Assembly: GCA_945787265.1 (NCBI GenBank)
Contig: CALZHS010000134.1
Location: 1-5,734 of the forward strand
Direction: 5' to 3'
Source: an uncultured Gammaproteobacteria bacterium
Lineage (GTDB): Bacteria; Pseudomonadota; Gammaproteobacteria; GCA-001735895
DNA length: 5,734 nt
This document shows, piece by piece, positions 1 to 5,734 of this stretch. The notes under the pieces were generated by a model. The model ran no database searches. It was not told the origin of the DNA and was given only the letters and a program-made list of their open reading frames with translations. Within the stretch, counting starts at the first letter, position 1, and every line of letters starts with the position of its first letter. The position numbers were made by a program, and so were the translations under genes.

Positions 1-67
1 GCGCCGCAGCGGCGAACGTTATTGCAAACCCGAGAACCAGGATGCGTTGCATGATTTTGAATAACAT
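1..67 (-). CDS. Partial CDS: N-terminus (signal peptide) of an exported protein
   Basis: Only the first 22 codons lie in the window; the gene continues past the left edge. The reading is MLFKIMQRILVLGFAITF followed by a run of alanines. A short positive region (Lys4, Arg8), a hydrophobic core and small residues at the end make this a typical signal peptide, so the product should be exported. The ATG at 67 is preferred because TTAAGG lies nine bases upstream. A second in-frame ATG at 52 (MQRILVL) would give an equally good signal peptide and could be the true start. The gene has the same direction as mutM but is separated from it by 166 bp that include a possible promoter. There is too little sequence to name a family. 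Confidence 0.6.
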   Translation of the reverse strand, partial: MLFKIMQRILVLGFAITFAAAA

Positions 68-76
68 GAAATTTGA

Positions 77-82
77 CCTTAA
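77..82 (-). promoter_or_regulatory. Ribosome binding site of the partial exported-protein gene
   Basis: Read on the minus strand this is TTAAGG, ending nine bases before the ATG at 67. It supports that ATG over the internal one at 52, for which I see no comparable site. Confidence 0.45.
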
Positions 83-98
83 GTTTGCGGCAACCCCG

Positions 99-127
99 AT
101 GGTAAAGAAGCGATACAGGTCAATCAA
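99..127 (-). promoter_or_regulatory. Candidate sigma70-type promoter for the partial exported-protein gene
   Basis: On the minus strand TTGATT (positions 127-122) and TACCAT (104-99) match the -35 and -10 consensus at four of six bases each and are separated by exactly 17 bases. Transcription would begin near position 92, giving a leader of about 25 bases that contains the TTAAGG ribosome site. The position makes sense, but matches this weak are common by chance, so the call is tentative. Confidence 0.35.
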
Positions 128-175
128 GGACTCAACAGGGTCTTCAGGTCACAGCCGAGGTATCGAAACAGGTAA
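111..175. repeat. Cluster of short CAGGT direct repeats in the intergenic region
   Basis: On the plus strand CAGGTCA occurs at 116-122 and 145-151, CAGGTAA at 169-175, and the looser CAGGGTC at 136-142. The flanking bases extend two copies into a near-identical ten-mer: CGATACAGGT at 111-120 and CGAAACAGGT at 164-173, 53 bases apart. One copy lies inside the spacer of the candidate promoter. This could be a regulator-binding array or chance. Confidence 0.3.
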
Positions 176-233
176 CATTTACTTTTGAAATAGCGGGGTT
201 AGCGTTGCGATCCTGGTTTATGGCGATAGACGG

Positions 234-1043
234 TCAGGACTGGCATCCGGGACAGTAGTAACTGGAACGTTGACCCTGCACCAGGTGCTTGATCGGGCGC
301 GCGCAAACCTTGCACTCGCCCCGGTTGGCATAAACCTGAAGTTCGTGCCTGAAATAACCGGGCTTGCCATCTGCCTGGGTAAAGTCCTGCAGGGTGGTGC
401 CGCCGTGGGCGATTGCCGCTGACAGGGTGTCGCGCACCGCGTTGACCAGTTTCTCGATCCGTGGTTTGCTGATTCGTCGTGCCGCGCGCGTGGGTCGAAT
501 ACCGGCGAGAAACAATGCCTCGCTCGCGTAGATGTTACCAACGCCAACGACGATATGACTGTTCATCAACACGGTTTTTATCGCCGCTTTGCGATTTCGA
601 CAGCGGTCGTAGAGATAGTCCGCGTCGAACGCCTCGCCCAGGGGTTCCGGTCCCAGCTGTCGTAACAGTCGATGCTGTAACGGATCCTGGCCGCAGTAGA
701 GCAGGGCACCGAAGCGACGCGGATCCCGATACTTCAGGGCCTGCCCGTTGCCCAACCGCAGCTCGACATGCTCGTGGTCTTCGGCGGCCGAGCCGACCGG
801 CAAGATGCGCATACTGCCTGACATCCCGAGGTGCCAGATCAGGCTGCCCCGATCGAGCTGCATCAATATGTATTTACCGCGTCGCGATACCTCGCGTATA
901 CGCCGGCCCGCCAGGGTCGAAACCTGGGCACTGATTGGCCAGCGCAACCGGGTCTCGCGCAGGATGACCTGCTCTATTTGTTGATCACGCACGTGATCGC
1001 GGATACCGCGGCGGGTGGTTTCGACTTCGGGAAGCTCAGGCAT
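234..1043 (-). CDS. mutM: Formamidopyrimidine-DNA glycosylase (Fpg/MutM)
   Basis: This is a base-excision repair enzyme that removes 8-oxoguanine opposite cytosine and formamidopyrimidines, then cleaves the strand by beta,delta-elimination. It has 269 residues, the same length as the E. coli protein. The N terminus MPELPEVET supplies the nucleophile Pro2 and catalytic Glu3; Pro2 must be exposed by Met removal, which fixes the start at 1043. Other expected residues are present: Lys57 in RRGKYIL, the helix-filling triad Met74 (HLGMSGS), Arg109 and Phe111 (YRDPRRFG), the helix-two-turn-helix VVGVGNIYASE at 165-175 with Asn170, and a C-terminal zinc finger C244-x2-C247 and C264-x2-C267 with Arg259. 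It appears complete and active. The start lies only five bases past the stop of the MipA-like gene, with no convincing Shine-Dalgarno (TAG-TCATC-ATG), so expression probably depends on readthrough and coupling from the envelope operon. The glycosylase motifs rule out the related endonuclease VIII (Nei). Confidence 0.98.
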   Translation of the reverse strand: MPELPEVETTRRGIRDHVRDQQIEQVILRETRLRWPISAQVSTLAGRRIREVSRRGKYILMQLDRGSLIWHLGMSGSMRILPVGSAAEDHEHVELRLGNGQALKYRDPRRFGALLYCGQDPLQHRLLRQLGPEPLGEAFDADYLYDRCRNRKAAIKTVLMNSHIVVGVGNIYASEALFLAGIRPTRAARRISKPRIEKLVNAVRDTLSAAIAHGGTTLQDFTQADGKPGYFRHELQVYANRGECKVCARPIKHLVQGQRSSYYCPGCQS

Positions 1044-1048
1044 GATGA

Positions 1049-1834
1049 CTAGATTTCGTGAAACACCCAGGCCAGCGCGATGCCGGTCGTCCAGGAACCG
1101 TTATCCGAGACCAGTGGGCTATCATCGATTTCCGAGTTACCCAGGTCGTCGTAGCGCAGGAATCCGCCGAGCCAGTACTGGCCGATACGCCGGCTGTAGG
1201 TAAATTCGCTGCGATAACCGCTGAAACCACCGTCGGCTTCGAACGCTGGCCGCGAAGGAGTGCTGTCCTCGTCGTCAACCGAGTAAAAATAGGCATGATG
1301 GTCGTCGCTGGCATACAGGGGTCCGATGTTGAATCGTAATTTCCATTCGCCAAGACGCGTTGCCGGCTTGCGCCAGGAAAGTCGAGGTTGAAATACCCAG
1401 CCAATGTTGTCCAGGTCGCCATCCAGCGTATAGGCGTAACGAAGCGGTAAATCGATCCACCAGGCGCTGCGTTGCAAGCGGAAAAAGCGGTAATTCAGCG
1501 CTGGTCCGATTTCGATAATGGCTTCGAGCTCATCCATACCCTCGCGCTCAGGCGTGTCCTCGTCCGCCGGCGGCGAGAGGTTGCCACTCACCGTGAACAA
1601 AAAGTCATCCGATTCGAAAATTACACCTTGCGCACCCTCGTCGACGCGCAAACGCTCGCCACGATACTTGATGTAGGGAGCCGGCAGCAAATAGCTCGAA
1701 GACTCGCTTGAGCCTCGATAGTCGGGTGCACTCAGCGCGAACAGGCCGGCGCCGAGTTCGAGGCGCGGCAGCGGGCCCTGTGCGAGAGCACTGCCGACGC
1801 ACAGCACCAGCAACAGACTAACCGGAAGCCTCAT
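1049..1834 (-). CDS. MipA/OmpV family outer-membrane protein
   Basis: This is a 261-residue probable outer-membrane beta-barrel. It has a signal peptide with a hydrophobic core at residues 3-15 and a likely signal peptidase I cut after SALA (residue 19 would be Gln). Cys12 lies inside the core but lacks a lipobox, so it is not a lipoprotein. Family-like motifs are SAPDYRGSSE at 35-44, LPAPYIKYRGERLRV at 50-64, AYFYSVDD at 181-188 and RYDDLGNSEIDDSPLV at 227-242; alternating aromatic strands fill the rest. The C terminus is AWVFHEI, so the aromatic residue expected at the very end of a barrel sits three residues in. The E. coli member, MipA, binds the murein hydrolase MltA and the synthase PBP1B; other members are called OmpV. 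The ATG at 1834 lies inside the DUF4340 gene (17-nt overlap) without a clear ribosome site, which suggests coupled translation. The family call is good; the exact role is unknown. Confidence 0.85.
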   Translation of the reverse strand: MRLPVSLLLVLCVGSALAQGPLPRLELGAGLFALSAPDYRGSSESSSYLLPAPYIKYRGERLRVDEGAQGVIFESDDFLFTVSGNLSPPADEDTPEREGMDELEAIIEIGPALNYRFFRLQRSAWWIDLPLRYAYTLDGDLDNIGWVFQPRLSWRKPATRLGEWKLRFNIGPLYASDDHHAYFYSVDDEDSTPSRPAFEADGGFSGYRSEFTYSRRIGQYWLGGFLRYDDLGNSEIDDSPLVSDNGSWTTGIALAWVFHEI

Positions 1835-2672
1835 CTGCGCGTAAAGAAATCAGTTGGTAGTAGAGATCGGCTGGGAAGTGATACTGCAGACCGATCTGTG
1901 GATTCGCGATAACGATTTCCGGATCGATCGACATCACGAAAAAGTCCTGGTTTCGATCATTGTCAAACTGAACCGTGATTTTCTGCTGGGGTATCTTCTC
2001 GGCTGAGAAAGGCTTTACACGCAATGCCTGCAGGTTTTGCCAGTTGTCGACCAGTTTCTCGATTTGTTGCTGGCCGACACCATTGGCATCAACCAGTCGC
2101 CAGGCATTATTGGCGTCACGATTTATTTCGTAGCCGGGCAACTGAAGCGCGCCAAGCTCGAATCTGCGCGGCAGCAGACTTTGGTCAACGATGCCGGTCA
2201 AACCCTGCGACATGAAGGGCAAAAGCATGTCGGGCAGCAGGTAAACCGTGGAACCGACCATGGTGTAGCGCCTGGCACCGATATTGTTGGTTCCACCGAA
2301 TAGCACCAGGGTGTCGTCTAATCGCAACGAGGCTTTGGGGAACTGTAACCCGAGCGTTGCCAGGTCGATCTCGTCGGCCGCCAGGCGGGAATCGGTCTTC
2401 ACCGAGGTGATGCCGAGCAAGCGTTCGACATCAACGTCGTTAGCGGGCCAGCGGATCGGTGACTCGAGCATCCAGCCGTCGCCTTCTCGCCTCAGCATCA
2501 GCTCTGCATCGGCAGTCTGGATTTCCATGGTTTCGATGTTTTCCGGCTTGAGCGCGGTGACGCTCTGTTGCGGCTGATACCCTGTCTCGACGTCGAATCG
2601 ATTACCGATATAGGTGAACAGCACGATTAATAATATCAGTATGTAGTTAATGATCCAGCGGCGTGAAAACAT
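1818..2672 (-). CDS. DUF4340 domain-containing membrane-anchored protein
   Basis: The protein has 284 residues. An N-terminal helix at about 6-23, preceded by Arg4-Arg5, should anchor it in the inner membrane with the rest in the periplasm. The soluble part looks like two copies of one unit. Copy 1 (about 43-155) has a charged strand ending in GDGWMLE (65-70), a helix NDVDVERLLG and then RRYTMVGSTVYLL. Copy 2 (about 168-276) has NNAWRLVD (188-195), a helix QQIEKLVDNW and a closing IGLQYHF strand. This W-x-L, helix, strand arrangement and the position after a GldG-like gene are typical of DUF4340. The ATG at 2672 overlaps the previous stop as TGATG, with only a weak GAGA-type Shine-Dalgarno upstream. 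The gene ends in TAG at 1818 inside the start of the MipA-like gene. The domain call is fairly secure. No enzymatic residues stand out and the function is unknown, presumably as a partner of the GldG-like protein. Confidence 0.85.
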   Translation of the reverse strand: MFSRRWIINYILILLIVLFTYIGNRFDVETGYQPQQSVTALKPENIETMEIQTADAELMLRREGDGWMLESPIRWPANDVDVERLLGITSVKTDSRLAADEIDLATLGLQFPKASLRLDDTLVLFGGTNNIGARRYTMVGSTVYLLPDMLLPFMSQGLTGIVDQSLLPRRFELGALQLPGYEINRDANNAWRLVDANGVGQQQIEKLVDNWQNLQALRVKPFSAEKIPQQKITVQFDNDRNQDFFVMSIDPEIVIANPQIGLQYHFPADLYYQLISLRADEASG

Positions 2673-4036
2673 CAGCGCTTGCGTCTCTTAAGCCAGATTC
2701 GCAGGCCACTGAACAGCAAACCAAGTGGCAATACCAGTAAAAACACCAGGGCGATCGCCAGCTGTTCTGATCGCGATAGTTCGAGGCGGGTATCGGGCGC
2801 GGGCCGCGGATTGATGGCAATCAGGTTGTCATCGTGGCTTAACCAGTTCACCAGGTTGAGCCCGATCTCGAGGTTGCTGCCGTTACCCAGATAACGATTC
2901 GATATGAAATCCGCATCACCAACGATAGCGGTACGCTGTTCAGATGGTTCGCGATTGTCGTGCTGGAGGCTGCGCATCAGCGTCAGGCCGATATTCAACG
3001 GCCCGGAACTCTCGTCATCGTTGTCACCTTTAAAGATTTCGCCGCGTAGTTCACCGGTCTCGTTCCAGCTACGCTCGTCGCTTTGCAGGAAAACCTGCAG
3101 TTGCCAGCTCTCGTCCCCGTTGAACTCCAGCGCCTGCGCCTGGGGAAACAGTGACAGGCTGCTCAAGTTCTGTGTTATCGGATGACGCGGATAGTCTGCA
3201 ATCATTGCGAAGTCGACCCTGTTGAGCCCCATCAGCTGGCTATTTGGGTCGACGATGATGCCGGGTAGAAAACTGATCCCGAACTGCTCTTCGAGTAAAT
3301 CGAGTCCGTCGCTGGCCTGCTCGGGATCGGCGAGCCACAGCAGGTTTCCGCCCTGTTCGATATATGCCCGCAGAATTTCGATTTCACCGGGTAACAGCGG
3401 TACCTTGGGACTCGCGAGAATCAACACGTCGGTATTGTCCGGAACGCTGCTGGCCTGGGTGAGGTTCAAGCTCTCGATGGTATAGCCCTTGCTCGCCAAT
3501 TCGGTTGCCAGCAGGCTGAAATCGTAGTTGGCCTCGCGATAGGGGTGGCGCTCGCCGTGCCCCTCCAGAAATACCAGCCAACGCTCTCCCTGCCGCATCA
3601 GGCGCTGAATCGCGCTGGTCACCGTGGTTTCGCTGACCCGGGAGACTTTCTCGCTGCGACCCTGGTATTCGAGTAAAACTTCACCGTCATAGCGGATATC
3701 GTGGCGGCGCAGTAAATCCGGATACAAATCCGGGTTCAGGCTTTCAAAACTGATGTTTGGCTGGCGCTGTTGATAACGCTCGAACAGGGCTTCGAGTAGC
3801 GGTTTACTTTCGTTTATCGGTGAAACGAACAGCGTTGCCTTGAGCGGGAACTCGATGCTTTCGATGAGGCGTTGAGACTCCTGGGACAGGCTGTTGCGCT
3901 GGTTTGCGCTCATGTCGATTGTCATCGGGTAGCGATTCGTCAGCCATGCGATGGCGACAATCAGCGCGATAAACAACAGCAGGAAGACCCCTGACTGGAT
4001 GCGGAACTGCAGGCGCACGCGGGCATTGACCTTCAC
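2672..4036 (-). CDS. GldG-like ABC-system auxiliary protein, periplasmic domain between two membrane helices
   Basis: This is a 454-residue accessory subunit of the ABC system above, of the GldG / ABC_transp_aux type (GIFT-like fold). It has a hydrophobic helix at about 16-33, a long soluble region at 35-424 and a second helix at about 425-447. Positive residues flank both ends (KVNARVRLQFR before the first helix, RIWLKRRKR at the C terminus), so the large domain should be periplasmic. Family-like motifs are FLEGHGER at 156-163, DVLILASPKVPL at 203-214, the GGNLLWLADPE stretch at 229-239, and IVGDADFISN at 371-380 followed by NLVNWLS. The start is a GTG at 4036 and overlaps the permease stop as GTGA. 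The next in-frame Met (residue 38) would delete the first helix, so GTG is preferred. The gene ends in TGATG, shared with the DUF4340 gene. The family's biochemical role is unknown; it has no ATPase motifs and probably acts as a periplasmic scaffold or substrate-binding part. Confidence 0.88.
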   Translation of the reverse strand: MKVNARVRLQFRIQSGVFLLLFIALIVAIAWLTNRYPMTIDMSANQRNSLSQESQRLIESIEFPLKATLFVSPINESKPLLEALFERYQQRQPNISFESLNPDLYPDLLRRHDIRYDGEVLLEYQGRSEKVSRVSETTVTSAIQRLMRQGERWLVFLEGHGERHPYREANYDFSLLATELASKGYTIESLNLTQASSVPDNTDVLILASPKVPLLPGEIEILRAYIEQGGNLLWLADPEQASDGLDLLEEQFGISFLPGIIVDPNSQLMGLNRVDFAMIADYPRHPITQNLSSLSLFPQAQALEFNGDESWQLQVFLQSDERSWNETGELRGEIFKGDNDDESSGPLNIGLTLMRSLQHDNREPSEQRTAIVGDADFISNRYLGNGSNLEIGLNLVNWLSHDDNLIAINPRPAPDTRLELSRSEQLAIALVFLLVLPLGLLFSGLRIWLKRRKR

Positions 4037-4782
4037 AGCAGGCGTTCTCGATCGAGTTGACGAATCGTCAGCACCAGGAAGCCAACGATCAACAGCAGGT
4101 AGTAGGCAATATCGCTACTATCAAATACGCCTTCCAGCATCGACTGGTGGTGCTGCAGTATCGAGAGATACGAAAGTACGGAGTACCCGTTGCTGAGTGA
4201 GGCGCTGATCCAGTCGATTATCCACAACATCAGCAGCACACCGAAAGTGCTGATCGCGGCAATGGTCTGGTTTTCGGTCAGGCTCGACAGGTACAGGCCG
4301 ATCGCTACAAATGAAGCCAGCAATAACAGCATGCCCAGATATATTGATAGAAGTTTGCCGCTATCCGGACTGGTGCCGAGGTACAGAGACAACGGCATCA
4401 GCATCAACATGCTGACCAGGACGAATACAAACAGCAACAATCCGAGGAATTTACCGAGCACGATTTCCGTCATGCTTAGTGGTGAGGAAACCAGCAGGCT
4501 CAAGGTGCGGTTGCGTTTTTCTTCTGCGATCGAGCGCATCGTCAACAGCGGCATGATCATCAGCAATATGATAGCCGCCACCTGCATCAACGGGGTTATC
4601 ACAACGTCGGTCACGCCGGGTGTATTTTCGAGCTGAACAAGTTGGGGCTGCAGCACGAAAAAGTTATCCAGGTTAGTCAGAAACAGGTATCCCAGGATAG
4701 TCTGGATCACGGCCAGGATGACCCAGGCCAGCGGCGACAGGAACATGGCGCCGAATTCGCGTCTGGCGACGATCCAGATCAT
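4033..4782 (-). CDS. ABC-2 type permease, GldF-like
   Basis: This is the membrane subunit that pairs with the upstream ATPase in the inner membrane. The protein has 249 residues and six hydrophobic segments, at roughly 17-36, 63-82, 108-133, 144-168, 172-192 and 224-241, which is the normal plan for an ABC-2 permease. Between helices 2 and 3 lies a charged cytoplasmic stretch, MRSIAEEKRNRTLSLL at 82-97, followed by VSSP. This is the conserved coupling segment of the family, usually seen as an EE-(K/R)-R-x-G-T-L-x-LL pattern; here Asn91 and Arg92 stand where R/S and G are common. The loop between helices 1 and 2 (about 37-62) is probably periplasmic. The ATG at 4782 shares ATGA with the end of the ATPase gene, so translation is probably coupled; I see no strong Shine-Dalgarno. 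The family call is secure, and the GldF-like label comes from the GldG-like gene immediately downstream. Confidence 0.93.
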   Translation of the reverse strand: MIWIVARREFGAMFLSPLAWVILAVIQTILGYLFLTNLDNFFVLQPQLVQLENTPGVTDVVITPLMQVAAIILLMIMPLLTMRSIAEEKRNRTLSLLVSSPLSMTEIVLGKFLGLLLFVFVLVSMLMLMPLSLYLGTSPDSGKLLSIYLGMLLLLASFVAIGLYLSSLTENQTIAAISTFGVLLMLWIIDWISASLSNGYSVLSYLSILQHHQSMLEGVFDSSDIAYYLLLIVGFLVLTIRQLDRERLL

Positions 4783-5711
4783 TTGGCCATGGACTCTTCG
4801 GTCAGGGTGAGTTCAATGAACAGGTCTTCAAGGGATTGCTGCTCGGGAATCAGTTCGTAAAGCCCCCATTGCCCCTGTGCTGCAGCGGTAACCAGCGCAT
4901 CAGGATTTGATTCGGGCGCGATAAATACCCGGTAACGACCGTTATCCAGCGCCTCGACATGATCGATACCCGCGAGCGCCGTCAATGTTTCGGGATCGAC
5001 GGGATTCCTCAATGCAACCTTGAATGAGCTTTCGTGCCCCTGGTTTAGTGCCTCGGTCGACGCGCTGTAGATGATTTCCCCGGCACGAATGATTTGCACC
5101 CGGTCGCAGGTGGACTGAACCTCGGACAGGATGTGGGTCGATAAAATGACGCTGTGCTGGTCGCCGAGCGAGCGTATCAAGGTCCGAATCTCGCGGATCT
5201 GTATTGGATCAAGACCGACCGTGGGTTCGTCCAGGATAATCACCGGCGGGTCGTGAATGATCGCCTGGGCAATCCCAACCCGCTGTTGGTATCCCTTGGA
5301 TAGATTACCGATAAGGCGTCTGCCAACATCTTCGAGACCGCACTGCTGCTTGACCCTGTCTAAAGCCGCTATTACCTTTGCCTGCGGGATTCGGTGCAGG
5401 CGTGCGCAGTAGGCAAGATACTCGTCGACACTGGCATCGCGATATACCGGTGGGTGTTCGGGTAAATAGCCAATATGTTGCTTGGCAGCGCGCGGCGCTT
5501 CGAGGATATCGTGACCGGCGATGCTGACTTCACCTTCGCTGGGCGCGAGGTTCCCGCTGATGACCTGCATCGTGGTTGATTTCCCGGCGCCATTCGGACC
5601 CAGGAATCCGAGTACTTCACCGGCTTTCAGGTTAAAGCTCAGGTGGCTGATCGCGCAGTTATTCTGGTAATAGCGAGACAGGTTTTCAACCTGAACGAGT
5701 GCGTCTGACAT
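4779..5711 (-). CDS. ABC transporter ATP-binding protein, GldA/CcmA-like
   Basis: This is the cytosolic nucleotide-binding subunit of an ABC-2 type system; it would hydrolyse ATP to drive the permease encoded next. The 310-residue protein has Walker A GPNGAGKST at residues 38-46, an ABC signature LSKGYQQRV at 137-145, Walker B ending in ILDEPT at 159-164 with catalytic Glu162, a D-loop GLDP at 166-169 and the switch histidine His193 in STHILSEV. The usual Q-loop glutamine is replaced by Glu85 in GYLPE, and the signature has SKGY in place of SGGQ; both are common in the GldA/CcmA/BcrA branch. Residues from about 230 onward form a C-terminal extension of the kind found in these exporters. The ATG at 5711 is preceded by AGGG five bases away. 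The stop overlaps the permease start as ATGA. The ATPase family call is very secure. The GldA-type assignment rests mainly on the neighbouring genes, and the substrate is unknown. Confidence 0.95.
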   Translation of the reverse strand: MSDALVQVENLSRYYQNNCAISHLSFNLKAGEVLGFLGPNGAGKSTTMQVISGNLAPSEGEVSIAGHDILEAPRAAKQHIGYLPEHPPVYRDASVDEYLAYCARLHRIPQAKVIAALDRVKQQCGLEDVGRRLIGNLSKGYQQRVGIAQAIIHDPPVIILDEPTVGLDPIQIREIRTLIRSLGDQHSVILSTHILSEVQSTCDRVQIIRAGEIIYSASTEALNQGHESSFKVALRNPVDPETLTALAGIDHVEALDNGRYRVFIAPESNPDALVTAAAQGQWGLYELIPEQQSLEDLFIELTLTEESMAK

Positions 5712-5716
5712 GGATT

Positions 5717-5720
5717 CCCT
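5717..5720 (-). promoter_or_regulatory. Ribosome binding site of the ABC ATPase gene
   Basis: Read on the minus strand AGGG lies five bases before the ATG at 5711. It is the best-placed ribosome site for any of the six operon genes, which fits a first gene that initiates independently while the rest are coupled. Whether the operon really starts here cannot be seen, because only 23 bases upstream are included. Confidence 0.55.
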
Positions 5721-5734
5721 GGGGATTTATATGG

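Noticed and set aside
180..233. Rho-independent terminator after mutM
   Set aside because: I looked for a GC-rich hairpin followed by a T run downstream of the mutM stop on the minus strand and found neither a convincing stem nor a T tract. Termination may be Rho-dependent, or transcription may continue into the next gene.
479..934. Open reading frame of 151 codons on the plus strand
   Set aside because: It lies entirely opposite mutM, whose catalytic residues are all intact. The translation is rich in Arg, Pro and Ser with no recognisable domain, as expected of an antisense shadow.
1788..1805. Cys12 of the MipA-like protein as a lipoprotein attachment site
   Set aside because: The residue before it is Leu, not Gly, Ala or Ser, and the hydrophobic core continues past it to a good SALA cut site, so a normal signal peptide fits better.
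4190..4636. Open reading frame of 148 codons on the plus strand
   Set aside because: It is antisense to the six-helix permease gene, and its translation is a low-information Ser/Asn/Ile-rich sequence with no motif.
5455..5480. Glutamate (Glu85) in place of the Q-loop glutamine, and SKGY in place of SGGQ in the ABC ATPase
   Set aside because: Considered as a sign of an inactive or unusual ATPase, but GYLPE and LSKGY are common in the GldA/CcmA/BcrA branch, and the Walker A, Walker B and switch histidine are intact.
5725..5731. TATAAAT on the minus strand as a -10 element for the operon
   Set aside because: Transcription would start at about the ribosome site, leaving almost no leader, and the -35 region is outside the window. 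An AT-rich run this short is weak evidence.

Overview
The window reads as ordinary chromosomal DNA from a Gram-negative bacterium, most likely a gammaproteobacterium. The signs are a 269-residue MutM that follows the Escherichia coli protein closely along its length, a MipA/OmpV-type outer-membrane protein, and moderately GC-rich, densely packed genes. I see no insertion sequence, phage gene, CRISPR array, tRNA or rRNA. Every gene I can support lies on the minus strand, so transcription runs from high to low coordinates.

Layout in the direction of transcription: (1) an ABC ATPase of the GldA/CcmA type (5711-4779); (2) a six-helix ABC-2 permease of the GldF type (4782-4033); (3) a GldG-like protein with a large periplasmic domain between two membrane helices (4036-2672, GTG start); (4) a DUF4340 protein with one N-terminal membrane anchor (2672-1818); (5) a MipA/OmpV-family outer-membrane protein with a signal peptide (1834-1049); (6) mutM, formamidopyrimidine-DNA glycosylase (1043-234). 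The junctions are ATGA, GTGA, TGATG, a 17-nt overlap and a 5-nt gap, which is strong evidence for one translationally coupled operon. A 166-bp intergenic stretch (68-233) follows. It holds a candidate promoter and a cluster of short repeats, and then the first 22 codons of another exported protein, which runs off the left edge.

Genes 1-4 make up a recognisable but functionally uncharacterised ABC system: a cytosolic motor, a membrane channel or lever, and two membrane-tethered periplasmic proteins. It resembles the Gld ABC complex known from gliding Bacteroidetes, here in a probable gammaproteobacterium with no gliding gene in view. The MipA-like protein overlaps the DUF4340 gene and would add an outer-membrane component, so the operon could encode a set of parts spanning the whole envelope. 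That functional link is inference. mutM, a DNA-repair gene, appears to be carried along at the 3' end of this envelope operon with no good ribosome binding site of its own.
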